64,000 nt of DNA from Glandiceps talaboti. Taxonomy: Eukaryota > Hemichordata > Enteropneusta > Spengelidae. Both the position numbers and the translations under genes were made by a program. The stretch spans positions 20,154,651-20,218,650 of the forward strand of contig NC_135563.1 of NCBI RefSeq assembly GCF_964340395.1. The letters are read 5' to 3'. Every line of letters begins with the position of its first letter. The first letter of the stretch is position 1. Below the pieces are notes generated by a model that searched no databases, had not been told where the DNA came from, and was given only the letters and a program-made list of their open reading frames with translations. Below, one piece after another: positions 12,170 through 24,700 of the stretch.

Positions 12170-12576
12170 TTAGGCCGAAGAAAAAAATGGTTTGGTTCAG
12201 GTTACCAGACCCCATCTAGTTTTTCACTGCCGATCCTGAACTTTTTTTACGTATTCAAGAAAGAAATAATAAAATAACGAAAATTGTGAAGTCTCGCAAG
12301 AAATAGTCGATGTGGAAACAGACATCAAATTAAACAGACAATAGAAATCTGTTCTTCCAATCTGTAATGGTTGTACATCTGATGAGAAGAAACCAATAAC
12401 ACAGAGACCATAGGAAAACAATGGAAAACATAACAAGCTGAACTAGACGCTCACATATGAAAAACGATATATATATATATATATATAACAATAATGAAAT
12501 TAAAAATCTACCTACCCTACCTATTCTAAAATTGAGCGTAATCGGAATGACACAATTTTTTTTTGTTAGGCCTTAT
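12170..12576 (-). mobile_element. Dispersed ~380-bp repeat, copy B
   Basis: Read on the minus strand this matches copies A and C from end to end: AAGGCCTAACAAAA start, CGCTCAATTTTAGAATAGG, GATTGGAAGAACAG, GGCAGTGAAAAACTAG, a diverged GGTAACCTGAACCAAA and a CGGCCTAAG end. It contains a private (TA)n expansion at about 12467-12488. A 70-codon minus-strand frame (12224-12436) resembles the plus frame inside copy C (shared SQF and FYYFF around MSVS), but copy A lacks it because of indels, so this is probably shared ancestry of non-coding DNA rather than a protein. Confidence 0.75.
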
Positions 12577-12672
12577 CCCCTCACCAGATAGAAATGGGGC
12601 ATATCAATACATTTTATTGGCGAATCTCGCAATTAACACTTACGGAATACACATTCCCAAATATAAACAACA

Positions 12673-12776
<104 letters not shown>

Positions 12777-12862
12777 CTCGGTGAGTATCAATCTGCTAAG
12801 ACAGTGCGCTATACCGCAGTGGCAGAGCGCAATAGTTTTGGTAGTACTGGAACTCTTTCTTG

Positions 12863-12905
12863 GTTGTAACTCGGAGTTTCACACATTATGCGATCATCAG
12901 ACAAC
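12863..12905 (-). ncRNA. Candidate type I hammerhead ribozyme in PLE pLTR
   Basis: On the minus strand the order is stem I GUUGU (12905-12901), core CUGAUGA (12900-12894), stem II CGCA/UGUG with a UAA loop (12892-12882), core GAAA (12880-12877), a 3-bp stem III starting at the last core A (A-U, C-G, U-A) with a CCG loop, GUU, then stem I ACAAC (12867-12863). All invariant core bases are present and stem I pairs perfectly over 5 bp. The predicted cut is after the U at 12868. Short stem III is typical of PLE hammerheads, which may act as dimers. One weakness is a U-U mismatch where stem II meets the core (12893 and 12881), and one stem II pair is G-U, so activity may be reduced or lost. Confidence 0.65.
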
Positions 12906-13086
12906 TGTTTTCTACTCTCTGGGTGTGCTGCTTATATAGAGTGCAGACAATAGAAATATCATCACTATTGTCTGTGTAGGTGGGTTGGTGTTGTGTGTGT
13001 GGAGGTGTTGGTTATTGGGTGCGGACAAGTAGGTTGGCGGGTTGTTACATGTTGGCCTTTGATGTTCCGTTAGTTAACGGTTTAGT

Positions 13087-13382
13087 TTAGGTGATAGATG
13101 CTCTATTGAAGTTGGACAAATAAAACTTATTCTCGCACCGGCATTTGGATATCAACTCAGTACTTTTGTTTAGTGTGGAGTTTTTGTCTGCTTTAACGGT
13201 TAGTTTTTCGGTTAAAAACAGGTTGCATCGTTTTGTTTTATTAGTGTATGCTTGGGCTGTCTTGCTGATGGACCAGGATACGGAAAAAGGCTCGTTGTTT
13301 CTTTTCAGTTTCCAAATGTGTTTTGATAGTTCTGTGCTGTTTTCGTGTTTTTCATGTTTGAATGACTGTTTCATGTTTGAAT
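13087..13382 (-). pseudogene. PLE GIY-YIG endonuclease C-terminal fragment
   Basis: The minus-strand frame runs to a stop at 13087 and contains HENSTELSKHIWKLK, then [36 protein letters not shown] and YLSNF. This is the familiar C-terminal region of Penelope-like ORFs: a conserved TELSK-IW helix, a W-S-I strand, a cysteine followed by L-TEK, and the LNK-ELISKCRH-K-F ending. The upstream GIY and YIG strands and the whole reverse transcriptase are absent. The open frame extends upstream to 13413, but those residues come from the 26-bp inverted duplication and foreign sequence, not from the original protein. The frame is undamaged over the part retained, suggesting a fairly recent insertion. Confidence 0.8.
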
Positions 13383-13439
13383 GAGCCTTTTTCCGTATCC
13401 TGGTCCATAGCATGTAATTCTGTTCAAATTTTCAAAACC

Positions 13440-14520
<1,081 letters not shown>

Positions 14521-14526
14521 TTACAC

Positions 14527-14687
14527 TCTTGCAATTGGCATGGACACAATTGTAAAACCCATTCTTGTAAAATCGTAGTAAAATAGAGCATACTCAATAA
14601 TGAGTGGTCCTACATAAATTACCATAGCTGTAAGCATCACCGCTGCCAATAAAAGTTCATGTATCGTGATACACGTGTTTATCAAAG
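14527..14687 (-). CDS. Candidate exon, weak dynein heavy chain resemblance
   Basis: A 161-bp minus-strand exon is bounded by an acceptor (TTTTTCTAAAG just above 14687) and a strong donor (GT then GTAAGT at 14526-14521), with the frame open throughout. The peptide includes IHELLLAAVMLTAMVIYVGP, then LIIEYALFYYDF and SMPIAR. Dynein heavy chains have, after the stalk, a conserved LL-AA-x-YLGPF-x-x-E-Y segment followed about 22 residues later by IP; the same spacing from GP to P is present here, with the E-Y pair conserved. It is diverged, and there are extra residues before YVGP. Neither the preceding coiled-coil exon nor the following AAA5 exon was found nearby. It may be a chance frame. Confidence 0.25.
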
Positions 14688-14699
14688 CTTTAGAAAAAT

Positions 14700-16030
14700 G
14701 CATCTAGATGGGCGTGTGTTTTCATTTTCAAAACGAGTCACGTACGCCTGGATAGTAATACACACACTGGTTTACTTTGTATGTCATATTGCGTTTGCGC
14801 TATCTGGGTTCACACGGCAGTTGCAATTACCAGTTTTCCATGCGTAGCTTTGTGATGAAACTTCAGTTAAAGGTACGTAACGGTGTAAAAAAAACTACTT
14901 TAGTATGAATTTAACTCAAGTGCTATTTTCTTGGGCAAAATTTGTGGTGTACATTGATTACACTTCAGTAATAATTAATATTTGAAAGCACGTAAGCTTT
15001 AAGTTCTACCTTTCACTTATAGTAAGTAGAATGCTGATCGCTTAGCGCCAATCGTGGATTGAATATCAAACCAGGCTGTAGGTAGAAAAAAAAACTTTGA
15101 ACAGATGTCAAAACACTCAAACATTTTGACGATAGATGACATATAAGGTCCAAAAGCCTAAAAGAAGAGAACTTTATGTCAAATCTACTCACAATATTTT
15201 AAAAGAATGTCTGACCCTACAATAGGGAAGAATATAATTGCAGATGAGATTTACATACCAGACACTTTTACATCTGTTATTGTCATAACCCTGTTGTCAT
15301 ACACATTATTTGTGTTTTCTTTAGCAAAACTTGACCACTTTTGTTAGTATTTTATTTCCTTCCTACTTTTCCTAATATCATCTCTAGTCATATTTGCATA
15401 TGTCGTTGTATCAGGAGATATAAATGATAATTAGTTGATAGCGCGGTGGTAAAAGCTGGTGTCAGATGGTATAGTATGTATACACTTATCGATCATCCAC
15501 TGAAATAAAACACAAAGACGCTTTGATTGCTACTTATCCACTACATACAGCACAGAACACGAACCTCGTCAACGATATGTGTTTACATCTAACGTGAAAG
15601 CTGCTACAAGGTAAATTAATTATACAAGCCAGAGGACGACAGTAGCCATGTTTATAAGTTGTTTGTTGTCAAACAAGCTGCAGCACCTATACCACTCCAG
15701 GTACAAACCTATGTAGGTACATAGGTATATCGTTTCAATTGCATGAAATTTTCGTATTAAAACAGAGATGTTTGTATATGAGAGTACATCGGCTACAAAC
15801 AATGTACAGTACATGGGGGAGGATTTATACCCAGCCACTCTGACGCCTTGGGTTATCAATATTGACGTATTTCCTACGGCGTTGTTATCATTAATTTTCC
15901 AAAAATTGTAAATCTAAAGATTAACTGGTGAATGTCTGTTTACGTATTAAAACTGGAGACGAAAGATTTAATAGTTGTAAGATAAATACCACTATCATGA
16001 CAAATTGCACATGCACCTGAGCTCATTCTG
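14700..16030. other. Non-coding DNA
   Basis: Unique sequence with several frames of 60-79 codons on both strands (for example 15620-15859 minus) that show no domains. Nothing else recognised. Confidence 0.45.
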
Positions 16031-16046
16031 TCTTTATGTATTGTAT

Positions 16047-16472
<426 letters not shown>

Positions 16473-19400
16473 TGTTTGTGTTGTGTTTGACAAGTGCTGT
16501 GCCTTCGAATTCCTGATTGACTTGTATTCCTGAGGCTCCACTTACACCTTGCACACAGGAGTACGTTGTAACCAAGCAACCAGTGATTGATGTGGTGAAA
16601 TAGACATGGGGATATATCTAACAAGAAGGAATGTTAATTGCACAGTTTTCCATAAGTCTAAATAGTCTGATAGACTTATTCGATATGACATTTCAATAAT
16701 TCTTGAAAAAGAGAAGACCAGAAGTGATATTTCATGTCGAATTGTACAGCCTGCAGCCATGCAAATAATACCCAGATCGAGACTTCGGGATAAACATCAA
16801 ATCTTATCCCCTGGCTTAATGTTTTCGTTTTCTTATCAAAGAGTTCAGTATCGTTAGGTTCTGTGTATTTTTCTCTCCTTTTTCTCGCAAGATTGACTTT
16901 TAAAAAAAATCATGTATTTACCTACGTTAAAATGAATGATTAGTTTCACTCTTTGATGACTGTTTAATGACTATTAATGTATTTTCAAAGAGAGTGGTTT
17001 AAACTGAATTCAAGACAGAAGTACATCCTGTATCGCAAACAGATTTGAAATACCAGTAGAAACTCCATTAAATCATTCATAACTTTTATTTGTTTAGTCG
17101 GAAACCAAAGAATATTGATTAAGGTTATCTTGTTTTCCTCAATATCGTTAACGTTTACCTTGTTTGAATGAACATCGTCTAATGAAATATAGAAAAGACA
17201 TGATAAATAATTCATAAAATAAACCGAGCCAGACAAACATACCTTTATTTTGGTGGTTTATTCTACAAAGAGATTCGAATTTTATCACGTTTTAGGGCGG
17301 ATAACATGTGCGTTCGTAAAAATTGTATTTGTAATGTAAGAGCACGGTGAATATCAACAAGCAGAAAGTAGAACATATGTGTTATGGTACGCATTGAAAG
17401 TTGACTAGGCTTCTGTAAACACATGGTGTGATTTCTTTGAGTTTTGTCTCTCGTGAGATCGTTTAAACTACTTTCAAAGCATTTAAGTACTTGAAATGAC
17501 CTCTGTTGACTGCATTATCGTTTATCTGTCTTCATGCTCTACAGCAATTTGATACATGCTTAAAAATAAACAAACGTTTGGCAAGTGGTTAGTCGTAGGT
17601 GGTAACTAAGCTGCCAGAGAATACACAAGTGTATGTTTACTAAATACTATATTGAATAATTACGTTTGGAAGTAATTTCACAGCTCGCTATTTCTTTTAT
17701 AAGTTTCAAAGTTGACTAGCAATGGGAGTTAAACCTTAGAGATCGTTCCCGATAACAGTGACTACAAGCACGTTCTGAGTATTCAAAAGTATTTTATACA
17801 GCCTCGTCTTTCATTTATTATATTTTAGTAGATTTTTTGTTGCTGATTTTGACTTGGAGTCGTTTTTAATATAAATAGGAGAGTCAATGTAAATGCATGA
17901 CAACCCCCCATATTACATTTCAACTAATCCTCCGATTAAATGAAATATTTATTGACAACTGAGAGAATTTGGGATACCGATAAATTAATATCGATCGGAG
18001 AAAGGTGATAGCGTCAAACACAGGTTAATAAAAGATTGCAGTTGTTGAGGGATTACAGAGTGACACGTTCTTTTCACATTATTTAACTGACTGCAGTATA
18101 TTCAATTATCAGTGTATACTGGTAGATTTCCCATCTTGGGAACAAAATGTAAATGACTTGTCGATATGGTTAGATAATTATGGACTCGAGACCTTTACCA
18201 TTAACTTTACAAACTACTTTTAAACTGTTGATTATTGTTGTAATATTATAGTAAAATCTCCAACGTTCATGATAAAATTTACCCGCTTAAAGTTGGAAGC
18301 GCCTTGGAAATAAAAACAATAAAACCTTTACACTTTTCCTAGTACTTTGTTTAAACCCATTCTCATTTAAATCAAGAAAAAAAAAATGTTGGGTTACCGT
18401 ACAAAGTGTTCAAATAGAGGCAAAAAAGATATGAAATTAAGCCATTTTCGCATCCAATATGGCTGCCGAATATTCTAAAGGGTGAAAATAAAAGGTTGAC
18501 GAATTTTTTTAATTTAGTAAAATTCTTGTAACTGTTCGATGTCGTATGCTTTTGTTAGAGGACAAACCCAAACGTCTGTTTCCGGGAGAATGTGGCAACC
18601 CATTAGTTTTCTTCCCTAGGGCGAAGCCTGCAGAACAGATAAGCTTAGTGTTGGGTTGATCCATAGACTAGACTTGAGGGAAACTGGCGAATGGTATTTC
18701 CTACACCGTACGCTTGTCTGTCTGACAAAACATCAATGGAACTGACAGAGTGCTACTGATTCGGATTGTTTTAGTCAGTCAAAAACTGACAATATATTGA
18801 ACACAAGCCTGCTTTAAACGATTCAAATACTTTATGGTGTATGCCACATCACCTTCTGAGTTCACTTTCTTCTATTTAATTTGACACAAACTTCCTCTGT
18901 ATCGACAACATCCTAGTACAAGTGGAACTTAGTTAAATCACTTGCCTGGCTTTCCATACGTGCGTGGTACAATTTACGAATTATTTCCAGTGACTACTCA
19001 CACACTTCTGATAAATCCCATGGCCAATACCTTACGACTGATTTGAGACAGAGAAAACGACGCCACTGGACTGCAGTTACTGTCATTTTCTATCAAGATC
19101 ATGCAATCGTTTCGTAAATGGCGAATGACATAATTATGAAGCATTCTCTCCACGACCCTTCAACAATATTGCTCAGGTTGTTAAATTAGTTCTAGAATAA
19201 TACACAGCAATCTAGGACCACTCTAGCTAATTAATTAATCATCCAAATACTATATCGATCATTACAATTTAAAGTCGTAACATGTCCCCATTACTTGTTC
19301 ATTATTTTTATTAGGATAACCTCTATCAGTCTGCAGGTTATTCTATAATCTTTAGAGAAAATCGGCGACAAGCAGATGAGATCGTATTTTACACAAATAT

Positions 19401-19790
19401 ACTCATCAAAGATGACAGGAAAGGGAAGAGGGAAAGCATATAAACTCCCAGTAACATGCTACAACTTAAAGATTGAATCGGTATAGGAGGGTTATGTAAA
19501 ACGAGCCAGACAGACTTTAGCTATCAGTGTTGTCATCAGATGAATTTATTTATAGTATTTACATAGAATTGTAGATTTCCGGTGGTAGTTATGTAAAGAT
19601 TGGTTGTTTTCATGATTACATGATTACATCAAGACAAGGTGATATCTAATAAGGGATTTGTGACTTTACATGGGATCATTACCGGCTAACAATCTAACAA
19701 TCTTAGAAAAGTTTCATTATGTATTCAGTCCATTAGTCCATCTAACAATCATTCATTGTATCCTACTATCTGTTGACTATCTAACAGCCA
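16473..19790. other. Non-coding DNA
   Basis: More than 3 kb of unique AT-rich sequence. Small minus frames at 16542-16760 and 16985-17236 have no recognisable features. No RNA gene or repeat seen. Confidence 0.45.
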
Positions 19791-19794
19791 TATG

Positions 19795-19870
19795 CATGTA
19801 TGTATGTATGTATGTATGTATGTATGTATGTATGTATGTATGTATGTATGTATGTATGTATGTATGTATG

Positions 19871-19901
<31 letters not shown>

Positions 19902-19951
19902 TGTATGTATGTATGTATGTATGTATGTATGTATGTATGTATGTATGTATG

Positions 19952-19982
<31 letters not shown>

Positions 19983-20004
19983 TGCATGTATGTATGTATG
20001 TATG

Positions 20005-20035
<31 letters not shown>

Positions 20036-20111
20036 TGCATGTATGTATGTATGTATGTATGTATGTATGTATGTATGTATGTATGTATGTATGTATGTAT
20101 GTATGTGTATA

Positions 20112-20142
<31 letters not shown>

Positions 20143-20277
20143 ATGTGTGTATGTATGTATGTATGAGTGTGTGTGTGTATGTATGTATGTATGTATGTAT
20201 GTATGTATGTATGTATGTATGTATGTATGTATGCATTCATACATGCATGCATGCATGCATGCATGTATGTATGTATG
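19795..20277. repeat. (ATGT)n array with one-base phase slips
   Basis: Nearly 500 bp of ATGT. At about 19900, 19980 and 20033 an extra A (TGTAATG) shifts the register, followed by GTGT-rich variants (20105-20180) and an ATGC block near 20245-20266. The frames through it are artefacts. Confidence 0.95.
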
Positions 20278-20286
20278 TCAAAACCG

Positions 20287-20341
20287 TTTAATTTCAATTT
20301 CTCCTGGTAGGATGAATAAAGTGTTGCTGATTCTGATTCTG
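20287..20341 (+). mobile_element. L2/CR1-type LINE 3' tail
   Basis: The segment reads TTTAATTTCAATTTC, a small hairpin TCCT-GGT-AGGA, ATGAATAAAGTG, then repeats of GATTCT. This matches the standard 3' end of L2/CR1-clade elements and the SINEs that borrow it: a short stem-loop, then AATAAAGT and a short tandem repeat. Only the tail remains, because the tetranucleotide array begins about 10 bp upstream. Confidence 0.5.
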
Positions 20342-21400
20342 TACATTTGAGTATACATTGCATAGAATTTAGTGGGTCAACTCTTGGGACACATTGCAAT
20401 TGTTTTCAATGCTTGCATGTATTGTTGCTGCAATTCAACACGGGTCAATTCACTCATATTGCTGATTATCACTCCTACTAGCAGTGAAAGTCTTGGCTGA
20501 AAATAACCCTGATCAATAATGAATGATACAAATGAAGGTCAAGTTTACATGCATTCGGAAGTGATGGCCGCCACCAACGGTGATTACACGTTGAATAGAT
20601 GATGTATTCAGTTGAATAAACAATTAATGAAGTTTTAATTTCAGCAAATGTAATGAGTTATATGGTCAGCATCAAGTTGTTATCAACACAACCTTAATTT
20701 AAAAAATTGATGTGAGTACATGTGTTATGTTGTAAAACATTTGCTGTGAATGCTACTCGAGTATGAAGCCAGACAAGAGATGTCACCCCTTTTTGATAAA
20801 TTTTAAGCGGAAAGATGCCACGAATATCAAATAAATATCCGATTCCGACACTAAAATTGTTTCCATGGAAACGAGTGTTTTATGTAAATATTGAAACTGC
20901 TACAATTATAATATCCAATAGATTCATGACATGCTTGGACATATCACATATACTTAACATAATTAACGTAATGTTTATGCTTAGAGCGAAATAGTCTAAA
21001 AGAGGACACAGTACATTTAGCCTACGTTTGAGTTTATATTGCAACCGTGAACCCTCAATATGGTGGATGTGATAGGCGCCAAGGGTGCAATAGAGACTTT
21101 GTGTAAATAATTAATGATAACTAGAAGGAAATGAACGAGATAACAATGCATACATATTAATTAATACATGGATCTTGATTAGCGTTTGATGCTCAATTCA
21201 TTGTCAAAGCAGACAAATGCGAGATGTTGAGGAAGTAAGGCGAAAACATACTTCATTTTCATATCTGACACAATTACCAATATTTTAATTCACGTTTAGT
21301 TTTATTTTTTCATGGAATCTTGTAATTTCAGGTTAACTTGATGTAAATAAAGAGGGGAATTTTGAGGGAGAGATTGTTAAGGTACGGATATGGAGAAAGT
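20342..21400. other. Non-coding DNA
   Basis: Unique AT-rich sequence, no gene or repeat recognised. Confidence 0.5.
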
Positions 21401-21410
21401 TAGATGGAGA

Positions 21411-21651
21411 CAAAAACAGACAAACAGACAGACATACAGACAGACACGAATACACACATAAACGCAGATAACACACATACATCGAATACATACATCCATC
21501 CATACATCCATCCATACATCCATCCATTCATCCATCCATCCATCCATCCATCCATACACGCACGCACGCACACACACACACACACACATACACATACATA
21601 CATACATACATACATACATACATACATACATACATACATACATACATACAG
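21411..21651. repeat. Compound microsatellite (CAGA)(CATC)(CA)(ATAC)
   Basis: In order: impure CAGA, CATC/CATA units (21487-21555), CGCA then CA dinucleotides (21560-21588), and ATAC units to 21651. All frames through it are low-complexity. Confidence 0.95.
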
Positions 21652-22777
21652 GTAGTAGATGACTAACCGGAACAGGGGTTGAGTAGATTGCTAAATAAAT
21701 TGGTGTAGAACATTGAGAGGTATAGGAAGATGCAACTTATATCTGTTTTTATATATGCCTCGCCAAGTTTTCGCTCGCCCAAGTCTCAGGCTGCTAACCG
21801 ATATTGTTGCGTTGTACATTATTCGTTTTAACAAGTGTAGTGTTTTTCTACTTGTCAATGTGTTGTACCGATATCAATTTCAATATTTTGGATAAAAACA
21901 TGTGCTTCCGAGTATTAATAATCTAAGGAATATATTTTCAGATGTCAACTGGCGTCTTATTGCTCGACTCTGACACTACAAGTTATCAGGTAGCAATACA
22001 GCAAACAAACAAGTAGAAACTAGTGACATGATCCCAGACCTGACAAATTCCTACATTTAACAACTTTAGGCTCTAATGATATCGTTTTAAGGGCCTGGTA
22101 TTCCACAACGCTCTTTAGTCAAATAATTGCCTCATAAATGTCAACTTCCATATGATGTTAGGGGGAAAAGAAATTGACAAAGTAATTTCGATCCATTTTG
22201 TTTTTCAGGAGTGAAAAGTTCATATTGTTTTGTGTAGACATACCTGATGAATGATGTAGAAATAAAATTGAGTAAATGTTCACATCAACTCGTACGTGAG
22301 ATTTTCCTTTTCGCTTGTCTTGTCAATAATTTAGAAATATCGAGTGTGTCTTAGAAGCAAAGCATGTTGGTGAACCAAAGTGCCAAAAGGCAGTGGTAAC
22401 CATGGAGATCTCAGGGTTATTAGCCATTAAATCGTGTACCTTCGTCAAAATAATAACATGCATGTTGTATTAGCTGGCATCATATAAATGTTTTTGCCGT
22501 ATGGCAAACAAATTCTTGAAATATTTTTCCTATGACTATTTTTGTTAAGTTAAGCATATTTCCTCTCAAATACCATAAATATGATACCTGTATATATACG
22601 ATATGTGTTGATTATTTGTTGATCTTTTGATTCAGGCTACATTTAGAATTCTGCTCAAAACAAGTCTTACAAATAATGCCTGTCGCGAAGTCTGGGTAGG
22701 TTTTTCTATCGTCAAGATGTTGGTAATGTGGTTAATACTATCCACTTTATAAGCTACCCAGTTAATTTCTACTTTAG
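21652..22777. other. Non-coding DNA
   Basis: Unique sequence; a 60-codon frame at 21713-21895 has no features. The end merges into the possible intron upstream of the candidate exon at 22778. Confidence 0.45.
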
Positions 22778-22973
22778 ACTCGTACATATCAAATACATCC
22801 TACCACTGTTGTACTCTGGGGACGATATACAGTATTATTTAAACTTGAAGAAGAATGAGTTGCCACTAGTGACTGTTAGGAAGTCAATACAAAATGTAAC
22901 TACAGATGTTTTATTGTTGATGGATGCTGGGTCATTAAGGTCACATCTCAGACTACAGGAATGCATTAATTAA
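22778..22973 (+). CDS. Candidate terminal exon, unknown protein
   Basis: A good acceptor (TTAATTTCTACTTTAG, AG at 22776-22777) opens a frame that runs 65 codons to a TAA stop at 22971-22973. The peptide is mixed and charged (HIKYILPLLYSGDDIQYYLN near the start, MDAGSLRSHLRLQECIN at the end), more protein-like than the AT-driven frames around it. It matches no family I recognise. No polyadenylation signal was identified close by and no upstream exon was found, so it could be chance. Confidence 0.22.
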
Positions 22974-22979
22974 GCAGGC

Positions 22980-23781
22980 AATGTCAGGTTTAATAACTAT
23001 CATCTTCTTAATTTACGCACTCATTTGTAACTTAGTCGTTTTAGACATATAACCGGTATTCGCATTATAAATACTAATATGCGACCATGAACTTGACACG
23101 ACCATGACTTCCCGCATTTAGAGAAGGTAATCCGATGGCATTATTGTTTCTGAAATAACTGCAAAAATAATGGTTCGACTTTTCCTTTGCAGCGAATGTT
23201 ATATATACATATGTAAATGTTGAAGTTTTAAATAGACAGTGTGGAATACATCGTGATTATAATAATATAGTTGCTCCTATGAAAACCAACCAAAGATATA
23301 GGTGATTTTTTCTATATGTTATCATTAACCTGGCATACGCGTAACACCAATTTTGTTTCTAATATTATACGTATCTATCTATCCAGCTTGCAACGAACGA
23401 TAAATTCAGTTAATGAAAACAAATTCATGCAACATGTAGGTGATGTCTGCCATTTTTAGGGTGCAAAGTAAAATTGTTTGAAAACTTGAACTTTCTACAT
23501 ATTACATAAACTTTAACTACATTATAATCTCGTAAGTTTATGGTCTCAGAGAGAACACTCTAGGTTTATTGTATGACTTATAACAAAAGTAGATGCAGTT
23601 AACTCTGTTTTGACAGCGTCGTGAATAGATCAAGAACATCAAAGGACCGATACAAAAACCATGCGATAAACGTACCAGCAGATGTTTCTCTATCTAGGTA
23701 CTATTCATATTAAAATGTTAGTTATATTTATGTATATATAAAAACCCTCAGATTTTAATCCTTGCAGCAGTGTTCAATATT
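22980..23781. other. Non-coding DNA
   Basis: Unique AT-rich sequence, nothing recognised. Confidence 0.5.
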
Positions 23782-24107
23782 AAAGGGGACCACCACTCCA
23801 GGAAATAAAGGCATTTTCATAAACTCTGGGTCCTGGAGAGTCATATAAGATGTTTTACATTGAGGGGAATAAGCACTCAGGAGTCATGAATATTCAATGA
23901 GCAACCCCTGACTACTTACATTATTTCTTATAACTCCCATGATGCAATAGACTACTGCAAAGATACCCTATAAAGGCACGAGACCAACTTGATGTTTTTT
24001 TTCTGAAATCGCAAGTAATTGTAGGTGATGTAAAATCCTGAAATGACTCTCAAGAACCCATAGTTCATGAAATATCTCAAATTCCTGGAATGGCGTTCAA
24101 CCTTTGA
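23782..24107. mobile_element. 326-bp element with long imperfect TIRs
   Basis: The left ~90 bp and the reverse complement of the right ~90 bp align along their whole length. Shared blocks in order are AAAGG, a CCAC/GCCA joint, TTCCAGGAA-like, TTTCAT(A/G)AACT, TGGGT(C/T)CT, GAGAGTCAT and TTTTACAT. The middle (about 23875-24010) is unique, includes a run of T, and has no reading frame. Element ends are TAAAGG and CCTTTG, with ATAT on both outer sides as a possible 4-bp target duplication. Long-armed fold-back structure without coding capacity fits a non-autonomous DNA transposon; the superfamily is not identifiable by eye. Confidence 0.65.
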
Positions 24108-24700
24108 TATACAGTCACTATTGTGACGTCATCTCTATTTACATAGTTTATTTGTCAATGAAGAAACATGTTTCTTTCTCCAATTAAATCAAGTAGTGAT
24201 TAAGTCATCAACTTGAACTAAAACATCGCTAACACATATCAATACTACTACAAATATTCATGGAATGACATCACTTGACTTCGGAATGGCAAAAGATATA
24301 GATCCGGGGTTGGTTTTCTCACAACATACTAAAACTCCCACGTTTCGTGTAGTAATAATGTAAACGATCTTGACAACTCGACTAAATACCATTTAGTTGG
24401 GAACATTGAGTGGAAGGGACAACTGACTGTTGAAATATTGGTTGCAGAACGACTATTGACTATCGTATATGTTGTGTACGTGCCATAGTAATACTAATAT
24501 GTGCATGTGTTGATGTGTAATCACGTGATCAATATTCAAAAGACAACTTTGAGATTCATAACATATTATAGGGAGGGTTATTCTTGGCACACCGTGAGAA
24601 TACTTTGGGTATTTGTTTTTTTTTCTACCTGGTTAGTTACATATTTATTGATGTTGTTATATGTTGTTTATGTTGTATTAATCCCATTATAGCTTTCAAT
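24108..24700. other. Non-coding DNA
   Basis: Unique sequence. A CRE-type TGACGTCA lies at about 24124. The 63-codon frame at 24501-24692 is featureless. Confidence 0.5.

Noticed and set aside
12375-12400. CTGATGA followed by GAAAC on the plus strand, hammerhead-like
   Set aside because: Only a few bases separate the two core boxes, so stem II cannot form; it lies inside repeat copy B.
12800-12840. tRNA A-box-like GTGGCAGAGCGC
   Set aside because: No B box, no cloverleaf, and the segment lies in the PLE terminal region.
22246-22275. CTGATGA ... GAAAT on the plus strand
   Set aside because: The intervening ATGATGTA does not pair and there is no stem I or III.
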